From Kushneria phosphatilytica (GTDB taxonomy: Bacteria; Pseudomonadota; Gammaproteobacteria; Pseudomonadales; Halomonadaceae): 64,000 bases of DNA. The notes beneath the pieces are model-generated. The model did no database searches. It worked only from the letters and a program-made list of their open reading frames with translations, and was not told the origin of the DNA. Positions 13,364 through 22,700 of the stretch are shown piece by piece (position 1 is the first letter of the stretch; each line of letters opens with the position of its first letter). The stretch lies in contig NZ_CP043420.1 of the NCBI RefSeq assembly GCF_008247605.1, positions 2,294,001 to 2,358,000 of the forward strand, given 5' to 3'. The translations under genes and the position numbers were made by a program.

Positions 13364-14143
13364 ATGGAATGGCTGAATTTCCTGCTGTATGTCTGCGCCG
13401 GTGCCGGGGTCGGCATTGCCGTAGGCCTGTCCGGTATAGGCGGTGGCTCCCTCATGACGCCGCTATTGCTGATGTTCGGGTTTCCTGCGCATGTCGCTGT
13501 CGGTACCGATCTGCTCTATGCCGCTATCACCAAGGCCAGTGGTGTTTTCAGTCATCACCGCCAGGGTCATGTGGAATGGGCCATTGTCAGGCGCCTGGCA
13601 GCCACCAGCGTCCCGGCAGCTATCGTAACGCTGATCCTGTTGAATCTGCTTTTCGAAGGGTCGCATGGTTACAGTGATCTGATTACCGGCACGCTGGGCG
13701 TGATGCTGATCATCACCGCCGGACTGGTCATCTTTCGCACCCCCCTGCAACAACTTGCCCATCGCCGCAGCGACTGGGCCACCCGCTACAGACGTGAGCT
13801 AACCCTGGTAGCCGGTCTGGTGCTGGGCGTTTGTGTCACGCTTTCTTCGGTCGGGGCTGGTGTATTCGGTACGGCCGTACTGATGCTGCTCTACCCGGCC
13901 TTTCGCTCGGGCCGCATTGTGGGCACCGATATTGCGCACGCTGTACCACTGACACTGATCGCCGGGTTTGGGCACCTGCTGCTGGGCAATGTCGATTTCA
14001 TGCTGCTGGCAGCCCTGTTGATCGGTTCGATCCCGGCCATTCATCTGGGCGCATGGCTGACCCGCTTCATGCCGGATCGACTGCTGCGCGGCGCTCTCAC
14101 GCTACTCCTGCTGTTCATGGGTGTACGCTACGCCTTCTTTTAA
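13364..14143 (+). CDS. TSUP (TauE/SafE) family membrane transporter
   Basis: This 259-residue protein has about eight membrane segments in two repeats, each beginning with a conserved glycine-rich motif (VGLSGIGGGSLMTPLLLM and TLSSVGAGVFGTAVLM), the mark of the TauE/SafE family. Members move sulfite, thiosulfate, sulfonates or similar anions across the inner membrane. Its divergent position to cysB and nearness to cysH suggest a sulfur oxyanion substrate and control by CysB; this is inference. ATG 13364 follows AAGGA nine bases upstream. The 160-bp shared region is notably AT-rich around 13255-13310, as CysB-type targets often are. Confidence 0.88.
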   Translation: MEWLNFLLYVCAGAGVGIAVGLSGIGGGSLMTPLLLMFGFPAHVAVGTDLLYAAITKASGVFSHHRQGHVEWAIVRRLAATSVPAAIVTLILLNLLFEGSHGYSDLITGTLGVMLIITAGLVIFRTPLQQLAHRRSDWATRYRRELTLVAGLVLGVCVTLSSVGAGVFGTAVLMLLYPAFRSGRIVGTDIAHAVPLTLIAGFGHLLLGNVDFMLLAALLIGSIPAIHLGAWLTRFMPDRLLRGALTLLLLFMGVRYAFF

Positions 14144-14262
14144 AGGACCTGTCCATTGATGGTCTCAATGATCAATATCACGGCGCTGTATTTGCCTGCC
14201 ATCGACTGGACCGCTAACATCAACGCATCACTGCTCAGCAGTCGCAACGATTGGAGAACGAA

Positions 14263-14586
14263 ATGGCAAATAATGTCGATGTCACCAGTGCCAACTTTGA
14301 TCAGGAAGTGGCGCAATCCGACAAGCCGGTACTGCTGAAGTTCTGGGCCCCCTGGTGTGGCCCCTGCAAGATGATGGCACCGGTGGTCGAGGAAGTGGCC
14401 GAAGAGCGCTCCGATCAGATCAAGGTGGTCAGCATCAACGTGGATGATGCTCAGGATATCGCTGCCGAACAGGGTGTTCGGGGCGTACCCACTGTCATGA
14501 TGTTCAAATCCGGCAACAAGGTTGCCTCGCTGGTGGGTGCACAGTCCAAAACCCAGCTGGTTCAGTTCATCGATCAGAACGCCTGA
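14263..14586 (+). CDS. trxA: thioredoxin 1
   Basis: Thioredoxin is the general cytoplasmic dithiol reductant; it serves PAPS reductase, ribonucleotide reductase and methionine sulfoxide reductases. The 107-residue protein has the active site WCGPC at residues 31-35 within LKFWAPWCGPCKMMAP, the central NVDDAQDIAAEQGVRGVPT with the cis-Pro, and FKSGNKVASLVGAQSK. Four extra codons lie upstream in frame, but the ATG at 14263 follows GGAG ten bases before it and gives the normal length. A strong terminator follows directly, so the gene is likely monocistronic. Confidence 0.95.
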   Translation: MANNVDVTSANFDQEVAQSDKPVLLKFWAPWCGPCKMMAPVVEEVAEERSDQIKVVSINVDDAQDIAAEQGVRGVPTVMMFKSGNKVASLVGAQSKTQLVQFIDQNA

Positions 14587-14614
14587 TTGTCAGTGGCAAA
14601 TGCCGACTGAACCG

Positions 14615-14647
14615 GGGCCCGCCTCATGGAGGCGGGCCCTTCTTGTT
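14615..14647 (+). terminator. intrinsic terminator of trxA
   Basis: GGGCCCGCCTC and GAGGCGGGCCC form a perfect 11-bp stem with loop ATG, followed by TTCTTGTT on the plus strand. Confidence 0.88.
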
Positions 14648-14661
14648 GGCATCCGGCAGAT

Positions 14662-15759
14662 CTAACGAGGCCGCTTTGGCATTTCATCCTGGCGACTGCG
14701 TTCGCGCCGCCGGCTGGTTGGCCCCAGCATGATGGAGAGCCAGCGCGTATCAGGATGACTGTCGAGTGCGATCTTCAACGACATCGTCAGTGGAACCGAG
14801 AGAAACATCCCCACCGGTCCGAATATCCAGCCCCAGAAGACCAGTGAGAGAAAGGCCACCAGGGTCGACATGCCCAGCGTCTGCCCCATGACACGAGGTT
14901 CGATCAGATTGCCCAGCACGAAGTTGATCGCCACATAAGCGCCAGCCAGTAGTAGCGCCTGGAACTCTCCCCCGCCCGGCATGGCCATGGTCAGCAGTAC
15001 TGCTGGTATGGCTGCCAGAATCGAGCCGATGTTGGGAATGTAATTCAGCACAAAAGCCAGCACGCCCCAGAGCAGACCGAACTGCACACCCAACGCGAAA
15101 CAGGAAAGCGAAACCAGAGCACCGGTCACCAGACTGATCACCGTCTTGACCAGTAGATAGCGCTGCAGGGTAATCGAGAACTGCGTAAAACGGCGCAAAC
15201 TGGCATCCGGGCGATTGATAGCCAGGGCCAGTTTGTTGGGAAAATCCAGTGTTTCGTAAAGTGTGAACAGAATCAGAATCAGAATGACCACGATATTGGT
15301 CAGCGCATTCCCGATCCCCCCCAGCAGTAATGGTACCAGGCTGGCCGCCGAAGCAGGATCGAACAGCTTCGACATACCTGCTGTTTCAATGGGCAGGCCC
15401 AGTCCCGCGACCCAACTGACAAGTCCCGAATAGTGTTCCCGGAGTGCCGTTTCCAGCTCGGGCAAAGCCGAACTGAATTCGCTCATGCGTGCCACAATCA
15501 GCATCGAAAATGCACCCAGCAGGATCAGCATGCCAATGATGACACAACAAACCGAAGTATTGATGCCCAGCCCGCGGTCATGCAGCCAGTTCACCGGGCG
15601 TGCACAGAGCACGGCAATGAACAGCCCCAGCAGGATCGGTACGATCAGTGTAGCGCCCAGCTTCAGCCCCCCGATGATGATCATCAGGGAAGCGATGGTC
15701 AGTACGACATGATAGGGAAAATGCTGCTTTTTCGAGCCGGAGTCCTGCTGATCATCCAT
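14662..15759 (-). CDS. AI-2E family permease
   Basis: The 365-residue membrane protein has about eight membrane segments with a large loop after the third. It carries the family features VPILLGLFIAVLCARPV near the N-terminus and VLNYIPNIGSILAAIPAVLL, LIEPRVMGQTLGMSTLVAFLS and FGPVGMFLSVPLTM in the C-terminal half. The family includes TqsA (autoinducer-2 export), PerM and sodium/proton antiporters, so substrate is open. The start has GGAGG six bases upstream. It lies 46 bp after a Bcr/CflA pump on the same strand and may be in its transcript. The C-terminal tail is basic. A second family member is at 42432-43535. Confidence 0.88.
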   Translation of the reverse strand: MDDQQDSGSKKQHFPYHVVLTIASLMIIIGGLKLGATLIVPILLGLFIAVLCARPVNWLHDRGLGINTSVCCVIIGMLILLGAFSMLIVARMSEFSSALPELETALREHYSGLVSWVAGLGLPIETAGMSKLFDPASAASLVPLLLGGIGNALTNIVVILILILFTLYETLDFPNKLALAINRPDASLRRFTQFSITLQRYLLVKTVISLVTGALVSLSCFALGVQFGLLWGVLAFVLNYIPNIGSILAAIPAVLLTMAMPGGGEFQALLLAGAYVAINFVLGNLIEPRVMGQTLGMSTLVAFLSLVFWGWIFGPVGMFLSVPLTMSLKIALDSHPDTRWLSIMLGPTSRRRERSRQDEMPKRPR

Positions 15760-15805
15760 TGACCACCTCCACTAGGCTTCAAAAACGAAGTTGCCTGAGG
15801 CCATC

Positions 15806-17023
15806 TCAGGATGAGGAACGATGCCCCGACACGGCACCGGCGCCGGCACCGGCGAGTACCCGTACCAGTAAATTGGCCATGAAGCTGGCCCCGACCATAC
15901 CGATGACCATCGGCCATACACTGGCAATCTGAAGCCCACTGACCAATGCCCCGGCCAATCCGCCAGCAGTGAACTGCAGACAACCCAGTACAGCATTGGC
16001 CGTAGCGCTCATCCCGGGGAAATGATCCAGCATCGATGAAACCGCATTGGGCGTAATCAGTCCATTGACGCCCACGAACAGTACGATCAGTACAACCACC
16101 ACCGGGATGACGTCCAGCCCGGCAGCAATGACTGCCACCAGTGCCAAACCGGCGCAGAGCTGAATGGCGAGGCCCGTACGCAGCAACTGACGCGGTGAAT
16201 AGCGTGCAAGCAGCCGAATATTGATGCGGTTGGAGCTCGCCATGATGATGATATTGGCGCCGAACAACAGCGGATAGAGCGTCGAGGAGACGCCATAATA
16301 GCCCATGTAGACATAGGGCGAATTGGTAATGAACGAGAACATGCCGGCAAAGGAAAAGGCCACGGCGGCAATATACCCCAGCGCTTCCCGATGGGTCAGC
16401 ACGGTGCGATAGTTGCGCAGTACCTGACGCATACCGGCAGGTTTGGATTCGGGGCGACGCGTTTCCGGCAGGAAACGCAAAATCAACAGAAAGAGCAGGC
16501 AGCCATAGAGCGCAAGAAAAACAAAAATGGCCCACCAGTCGAACAGCTGTAGTAACAGGCTCCCCAGCGTTGGCGCCACCAGTGGGGCCAACATCAGGAT
16601 CATGACCATGGTGGAGAGTACCCGGGCAGCTTCGCGTCCAGAGAAGCAGTCCCGCACGATGGCAGAAGAATTGACGACACAGGCACCACCCCCCAGGGCC
16701 TGCACGAAACGCAACGCCCAGAGGGTATGAATATCCTGTACGGTAATAATGGCCAGGCTGCTGAGTACGAACACGGTAATACCGCCAATCAGAATCGGCC
16801 GCCGGCCAACACGATCGGAAAGTGGCCCGAAGATCAACTGTCCCAGCGCGATGCCGAGCAGAAATACGCTGAGTGAAAGCTCGGCCAGATGCACATTGGA
16901 TCCGACATGCGCCGCGATACGTGGCAGCGCAGGCAGATAGGCATCGATGGCAAACGGCGCCAGTGCCGTATTGGCGGCTACCAGTAGCGCCAGCCGTCTC
17001 GCCCCGATCGATGACAAGGTCAC
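15806..17023 (-). CDS. Bcr/CflA family drug efflux MFS transporter
   Basis: A 12-helix major facilitator of about 405 residues in the Bcr/CflA group of drug:proton antiporters. Typical motifs are FAIDAYLPALPRIA in helix 1, GQLIFGPLSDRVGRRPILIG in loop 2-3, and RFVQALGGGACVVNSSAIVRD. GTG at 17023 is the longest start but directly abuts a GGAGG; a TTG two codons inside (17017) has better spacing and may be the true start. It is 63 bp after the STAS gene on the same strand and before the AI-2E permease, so it may belong to a longer mlaA-led transcript. The substrate is unknown. Confidence 0.88.
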   Translation of the reverse strand: MTLSSIGARRLALLVAANTALAPFAIDAYLPALPRIAAHVGSNVHLAELSLSVFLLGIALGQLIFGPLSDRVGRRPILIGGITVFVLSSLAIITVQDIHTLWALRFVQALGGGACVVNSSAIVRDCFSGREAARVLSTMVMILMLAPLVAPTLGSLLLQLFDWWAIFVFLALYGCLLFLLILRFLPETRRPESKPAGMRQVLRNYRTVLTHREALGYIAAVAFSFAGMFSFITNSPYVYMGYYGVSSTLYPLLFGANIIIMASSNRINIRLLARYSPRQLLRTGLAIQLCAGLALVAVIAAGLDVIPVVVVLIVLFVGVNGLITPNAVSSMLDHFPGMSATANAVLGCLQFTAGGLAGALVSGLQIASVWPMVIGMVGASFMANLLVRVLAGAGAGAVSGHRSSS

Positions 17024-17086
17024 CTCCAGACAGTTGTCATATGATGGCTGTCGCTCGCTGTAGTTATACCGCCAGCCTGACCAACT

Positions 17087-17581
17087 TCAGTGGCTCTGAT
17101 GCTGGGATTCCAGTAGCTCAACCAGCGGCTGAAATTCCATGCGATTATGTTCGCTCATCTGCATCAGCGTGCGATGTGCTTCGAGAATACGGGAGCGTAA
17201 TTCCTCTTCCCCCGATTCCATGGCTGGCAATTCATCGAACCGATCAGGCTCGCTTCCGGTTGCCTCCACGATGGTGACGTATTGCTGAAAGCCCATCACC
17301 TCGAGCATCTGCAGCACATCCGGGTGCTCAACCATGACCAGCGGCTGATTGGGCAAACGTTCGCGGACAGCCAGAGCGATCTTGGCCAGAAATCCAAGTG
17401 CAGTGGAATCCATGTTGACGACGTCACGCAGGTCAACAATCACCCGCTCCAGTCCCGGCAGTTCGGCCAGGGGCTCGACCTGCTGGTCCAGCGTCGCGCA
17501 CAGTGTCAGGCGGACATCTCCCGAAAGCTTGAGCACGAAGGTGCCCTCTTCGAAAGCAGCCTGAATGCGTCCTTCATTCAT
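17087..17581 (-). CDS. STAS domain anti-anti-sigma factor-like protein
   Basis: The first 100 residues form a STAS domain: GTFVLKLSGDVRLTLCATLD, then VIVDLRDVVNMDSTALGFLA, where the Ser of Asp-Ser-Thr is the site phosphorylated in SpoIIAA/RsbV-like proteins. A C-terminal helical extension of about 60 acidic residues follows. Such proteins bind an anti-sigma or effector when unphosphorylated. The start overlaps the end of the upstream SpoIIE-like phosphatase gene by 8 bp, and that enzyme is the obvious partner that would dephosphorylate it. No serine kinase of the partner-switch type is seen nearby. The pair resembles HsbR-HsbA of pseudomonads in general design. Confidence 0.85.
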   Translation of the reverse strand: MNEGRIQAAFEEGTFVLKLSGDVRLTLCATLDQQVEPLAELPGLERVIVDLRDVVNMDSTALGFLAKIALAVRERLPNQPLVMVEHPDVLQMLEVMGFQQYVTIVEATGSEPDRFDELPAMESGEEELRSRILEAHRTLMQMSEHNRMEFQPLVELLESQHQSH

Positions 17582-18716
17582 GCCGGAAACCGGTTAGTGT
17601 CAGAAATGAGAGATCATCGGGCAACGCGTCAGCCAGAGCCAGCATCGTTCTGAGCTCGGCGATCGTGTCGACCTTGCCAATACACTGGCACAGCGCCTCA
17701 AGCCGTTCGTCCAGCCCCTTCCCGGGCAGACAGTCCAGTATTCCGTCGCTGCACAGCCACAATGAAAAACTTTCCGGCAACGGATACTGAAGTGCCGGAT
17801 ATTCGATATCGGGAAACAGACCCACTGCCGGCCCCTCGCCAGGCAACACACAAGTGCCCTGGGAAGTTTTCAGTAACGGTCGTGGCAGTTGGGCGCCCAG
17901 AGAGTAATGCAACATGCGGGTTTCACGATCGATAACCCCCACAAAGATAGCCGCGTGCTTGCCGACACCGAGGCTCAGCAATTCACGATTGAGCCGTGCC
18001 AGCCAGCGTGGCGGCAGGTTTTCCGGCGCACGGGCATTCCAGCGTGACAACCAGCGCTGAAAAAGAGCCTTGAGCAACACCGTAACCAGAGCCGATGAAG
18101 CTCCATGACCCGCAATATCGGCAAAGCAGAACATTGTATAACGTTCGCTGTGGGCCTGATAGTCAAGAAAATCGCCCGATACATAGAGCGAAGGCGCCAT
18201 CCAGTAGTCTGCCGCTACCCCATTGAGCACCTGGCCCTGAGGGGGCAGAAAACGCCGCTGTATCTGCCCACCCGCCTGAAGATCCTCACGCAGTATGGTC
18301 AGATGTGTTTCCAGCTGCTCGTTGAGGTGCTCCAGACGATCACGCTCATGCATCGCCGCCTGACACTGACGATGCTGGCCCAGTGCGCGAAACAGTATCC
18401 GATGCAACAGCATCACATGCTGCAAGGGGTCGATCATGTAGTCGACGGCCCCGGCGTCCACCGCTGCCAGCATGGTGGCCTGATTGCGTTGTTCGGCAAT
18501 CACGACTGTTGGCAAACGGCTCGTCAGCGCTTCCCACTGCGCATGTTCAACACAAGCGCTGTCCGCCACCAGTACATCCAGCCTTTCCGGAAGCCGGTCT
18601 GTTGATTCGATCAGACGCACCTCGCAATCGCCGAGACGCTCAAGCGCCTCGGCAAGCTGAAGACGACGATCATTACGGCTATCCAGCAGGCCGATCAGTG
18701 CCGCACGAGGATACAT
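17574..18716 (-). CDS. receiver-like and SpoIIE/PP2C phosphatase protein
   Basis: The 380-residue protein has an N-terminal receiver-like domain (1-120), a coiled-coil linker (about 125-155, rich in Glu, Gln, His) and a C-terminal SpoIIE-type serine phosphatase (about 160-380; YVSGDFLDYQ, FCFADIAGHGASSALVT, LWLCSDGILDCL, all with the metal-binding Asp residues). The receiver keeps a candidate phosphoacceptor in DVLVADSAC, but the usual Lys before Pro near its end is Asp (YMIDPLQ), so phosphorylation may not control it normally. ATG 18716 follows GGAGGAG; a start six codons upstream overlaps that site and is less likely. It lies between mlaA (36 bp) and its presumed STAS substrate (8-bp overlap). 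Confidence 0.87.
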   Translation of the reverse strand: MYPRAALIGLLDSRNDRRLQLAEALERLGDCEVRLIESTDRLPERLDVLVADSACVEHAQWEALTSRLPTVVIAEQRNQATMLAAVDAGAVDYMIDPLQHVMLLHRILFRALGQHRQCQAAMHERDRLEHLNEQLETHLTILREDLQAGGQIQRRFLPPQGQVLNGVAADYWMAPSLYVSGDFLDYQAHSERYTMFCFADIAGHGASSALVTVLLKALFQRWLSRWNARAPENLPPRWLARLNRELLSLGVGKHAAIFVGVIDRETRMLHYSLGAQLPRPLLKTSQGTCVLPGEGPAVGLFPDIEYPALQYPLPESFSLWLCSDGILDCLPGKGLDERLEALCQCIGKVDTIAELRTMLALADALPDDLSFLTLTGFRHE

Positions 18717-18752
18717 GTCCACTCCTCCAACCACATGCCGCGGTCGGTCGGA

Positions 18753-19514
18753 TTACTGGGTGTCGGAGCGACTGCTTTCGAAATCGCTGTCATCGAAGTC
18801 GAAATCCCCTTCAGCGAAGGGATCCTTGCCGGCCTTGCCGTCATTGAGCAGATACTGGCGACGCTGTAGATAGGTATCGCGAATGAAGCTGTAGCGATCG
18901 CCATGGATCAACTTCTCCTGATCAAGATACCCGGCCCGGGTATCGACCAGGTCCAGGGCGCGCAGCCCCCACCGGGTTCCATCATCCTCGATGTAGGTCA
19001 CCGGATCGGTGTACCAGTCCACTGGCAGCCCGGCCGTCGCTCGGACGGTACTCGGCCCCAGGAAGGGCAGCACCAGATACGGGCCCTGCCCTACGCCCCA
19101 TTGTGCCAGGGTCTGACCGAAATCTTCCTCGTGCCGGTTGATACCCATTCGCGAAGCCGGGTCGAGTAACCCACCCAGCCCAAGCGTGGAGTTGATCAGA
19201 AAACGTGCCGTGGAGGTCCCGGCGTGAGTCAGCTTCCACTGCAGCAGACTATTGAACGAGTTACCGATATCGCCGAGGTTGCCAAAGAAGTTGCCTACTC
19301 CCTGCTGCACCGGTGTCGGGGTGACATAATCATACCCCTGCGCCACGGGTTTGAGGGCATATCGATCGATCGTATCGTTGAAGGCGAATACGCCACGATT
19401 GAATCCTTCCCAGGGATCGGCCGGATTACCGCCGCCCTGAGTCTGATTGCCGGCACAACCCGCCAGCATGCCTGTGGCAACCAGCGTGCCTGCCAGTGTG
19501 CTCCATGCTCTCAT
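18753..19514 (-). CDS. mlaA: outer-membrane lipid asymmetry lipoprotein MlaA (VacJ)
   Basis: MlaA sits in the outer membrane and removes mislocalised phospholipids from the outer leaflet, passing them to MlaC and the inner-membrane Mla ABC transporter. The 253 residues start with a lipoprotein signal peptide whose lipobox is LAGC (Cys20). The body has the family motifs NPADPWEGFNRGVFAFND, VGNFFGNLGDIGNSFNSLLQ, FLINSTLGLGGLLDPASR, EDFGQTLAQWGVGQGPYLVLP and FLGPSTVRATAG. The C-terminus is an acidic, low-complexity tail. It is the first gene of a minus-strand run with the phosphatase and STAS genes, an order I recall near vacJ in Pseudomonas. No mlaBCDEF genes are in the window. Confidence 0.94.
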   Translation of the reverse strand: MRAWSTLAGTLVATGMLAGCAGNQTQGGGNPADPWEGFNRGVFAFNDTIDRYALKPVAQGYDYVTPTPVQQGVGNFFGNLGDIGNSFNSLLQWKLTHAGTSTARFLINSTLGLGGLLDPASRMGINRHEEDFGQTLAQWGVGQGPYLVLPFLGPSTVRATAGLPVDWYTDPVTYIEDDGTRWGLRALDLVDTRAGYLDQEKLIHGDRYSFIRDTYLQRRQYLLNDGKAGKDPFAEGDFDFDDSDFESSRSDTQ

Positions 19515-19625
19515 TTATTCACCTTGAAAAATCCCATCAATCACCGCCTCGACGCAGGTGTAACACCATCTGCGTCCCCCGAAAGCGGCCCTTGCGTATT
19601 CGAGCCAGTCATGACCAGCCCGATC

Positions 19626-19654
19626 CTTATACTGAGGACGTCACCGCTCTCGAA
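19626..19654 (-). promoter_or_regulatory. candidate sigma-70 promoter for mlaA
   Basis: On the minus strand, -10 TATAAG (19626-19631) and -35 TTCGAG (19649-19654) are 17 bp apart, about 110 bp before mlaA. The -10 is good, the -35 weak. Confidence 0.4.
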
Positions 19655-19763
19655 TGTTCTCGATCCGGCATCGGGTATGCGCGGCATTGTCTGCCCATTC
19701 GGCAATACTGTACAGAGTCAGCTCATGCGTACGATGCAATGAGCACGAAAATCAATCCAATAT

Positions 19764-22700
19764 TCAGACCGCCACAAGCTCCTGCCAGCGTCGCTCAAGC
19801 CTTTGAACCGACACCGGCGCCAGCGTGCCCAGTTGCTGGGCAAACAGCGAGACGCGCAGCTCCTCCAGCCACCAGCCGAAGGTTTCCAGTTCAGGATCGC
19901 GTATCCCACCGTTTTCCTGCCGCGCCCGGCGCTCATCCAGCCGGGTCTGGAGAGCATTGACCTCATCCATCGACAGCTGATCGCGTCGGGGCTCACGCGG
20001 CGCCTTCTCAAGCCGAATCCCGGCCGCCTCCATGTACCTGGGATAGTGCCTGAGCCACTCTTCCGCCAGACTGATGAACCCCGGGTGTACCAGGCGTTGC
20101 ATCTGGCCTTTTACGTCCGACCAGCTACGCGCCAGGTTGAAACTCACACGCCCCTTGAGCATTTTCGAAACCTTCAGATGCCCCTCCAGAGCCGCTTCAA
20201 CCCTGGCCAGCAGAGTTTCGCCCACCTCGCCAATTCTTCCTCGCTCGGCATTGAGTCGGGCTTCGAAAGCCTCGGCATCACGGGGCAAGGGATCAAAGGC
20301 AAATACCTGTAAAAAAACGGCAGCAACAAAGTCATCGATCAGATCGCGACGGGAACCGACATTGGCAAACAGCAGGACGCTGCGCTCAAGACCTGGAATA
20401 TCTCGCGACAGCCAGCGCACCTGATCCGGCAATCGCCGCATGGCCAGTCGTTTGATGCCGTGACGATGCTGATAGTGCGCCCTGGCAGGATGATCGAACA
20501 ACGCGACACCCAGTGTATCCCCTTCATCCACCAGTGCCGGCCATGCTTCAACGCGAATACCGGCCTGATCGCGAACATGCGACTCTGGCAGCTCTCCTCC
20601 GGGGAACCCGGTCAGGCCACTACGAGAGAGCTCATCACCAGCCATCGCTCGGGCGCCTTCACGCGCATCGGCCTCGAAGCGCTCGATCAATGCATCGAGA
20701 TCGCGCCCCTGCCCGAGAGTGTGCCCCTCATGGTCGACCACTCGAATGTTCATGTGCAGGTGCTCGGGCAACTGTTCCGGCTGCCAGGCGTCGGCCGGCA
20801 ATCGAATACCGGTACGACGTCGCATGAACTCGCCCAGTGCCACATGCAGCGGCGTATTGTCCGGTGTCACCGTTTCCAGTGCCGCATCGACCCAGTCGGG
20901 GATCGGAACCACCTGACGACGATACTGCTTGGGCAGCGATTTCATCAGCGCAATGGCCTTGTCGCGCCGTAACCCCGGCACCAGCCATTCCAGGCGCTCG
21001 CGTGGCAGGGTCGATAGCATCGCCGCCGGCACCGTCAAGGTCACGCCATCATCCTCGGCCCCCGGTGCAAAGTGATAGGAGAGCGGGTAGCGGCGACTGC
21101 CGGTACCGGGCGTGCCCAGTTCCAGTTCATCCGGGTATTGTTCAACGGTCACTTCACTGGCCTCGCGAGCCAGTAGCGTCTCCCGATCAAGGAACAGCAG
21201 CCGCGGTTCCTGGGCTTCGGCCTGTGAACGCCAGCGCTCGAACCCCTTCACCGTATAGATGTCTTCCGGCAGACGCTGATCGTAAAAATCGACCAGAGTC
21301 TCCTCGTCTACCAGAATGTCGCGCTTGCGTGCCCGATCCTCGAGATCCTCGACCTCGTCGATCAGCGCCCGGTTATGCTCGAAAAACTCACCTTTTGTGG
21401 AAAACTGCCCTTCCACCAGCGCGCTGCGAATGAAGATATCGCGCGCCTCCTGTGGTGCGATCGGCCCATAATGCACCTTGCGCCGTGCCACGATAGGCAG
21501 ACCGAACAGGGTGACCTGCTCGAATGCGACGACCTGCCCCCGTTTCATCTCCCAGTGCGGCTCACTGACACTGCGCTTGACCAGATGACCGGCCAGCGGC
21601 TCGATCCATTCCGGCTTGATGGCCGCTACTTCACGGGCAAACAATCGGCTGGTTTCCACCAGTTCACCCGCCATCACCCATTTCGGCGAACGTTTTGCCA
21701 GTCCCGAAGCCGGATGAATCAGGAACTTGCGGTTGCGGGCACCCAGATATTCACGCTGCTCATTGAGCAGACCGAGATTGGAGAGCAGACCGCTCAACAA
21801 CGCCTGATGCAGACGCGCCACATCTGCAGGCTCGCTATTGAAGCCGAGCTCCAGCTCGCGTGCCAGCTGACGCAGCTGGCGATAGGTATCATGCCATTCA
21901 CGCAGACGCAGATAGCTCAGGAACTGATCACGACACCAGCGACGCAACCGGCTACCGGTCAGCTCTTCGCGTTTAGCTTCAAACCCTCGCCACAGATTGA
22001 TCCATGCGGCGAAATCGGAATCCTTGTCCTGCCATTGGCGATGCGCCTGATCGGCAGCCTCACGCTTGTCCGCTGGCCGCTCACGCGGGTCCTGAATCGA
22101 CAGTGCACTGACCACGATCAGGGTCTCTGTGAGGCTGCCATATTCCGCTCCGGCCAGCACCATGCGCCCCAGCCGGGGGTCGATCGGTAGCCGAGAGAGA
22201 CGCTGGCCACTGCGTGTGAGGCGATTACGCTCGTCCACTGCCCCCAGCTCAAACAGCAGCCGAAAGCCATCCTTGACGAAACGCCCATCCGGCGGATCAA
22301 TGAACGGAAAGTTGCTGATATCACCCAGCTTCAGCGACAGCATTGCAAGAATCACCGAAGCAAGATTGGTACGCTGAATCTCCGGCTCGGTATAGGTCGG
22401 CCGCGACAGATAATCCTCTTCGCTGTAAAGACGAAGACAGACGCCTTCCGCCACACGACCACAGCGCCCGCGCCGCTGATCGGCGCTGGCCTGACTGATC
22501 GGCTCGATCGGCAGTCGCTGCACCTTGGCACGGTAGCTGTAGCGGCTGATACGTACCAGCCCGGGATCGATGACATAACGGATGCCGGGCACTGTCAGTG
22601 AAGTCTCGGCGACATTGGTCGACAGCACGATGCGCCGGCCGGTATGTGACGAGAAGACCCGGTTCTGTTCAGCATTGGACAGTCGGGCATACAACGGGAG

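Noticed and set aside
15699..16535. 278-codon frame overlapping the Bcr/CflA and AI-2E genes in another frame
   Set aside because: It runs across two genes with strong family motifs in a different frame and has no plausible start.
21375..22190. 271-codon open frame antisense to hrpA
   Set aside because: It mirrors codons of a full-length, motif-complete hrpA gene on the other strand. High-GC codon bias creates such antisense frames; no start signal is seen.
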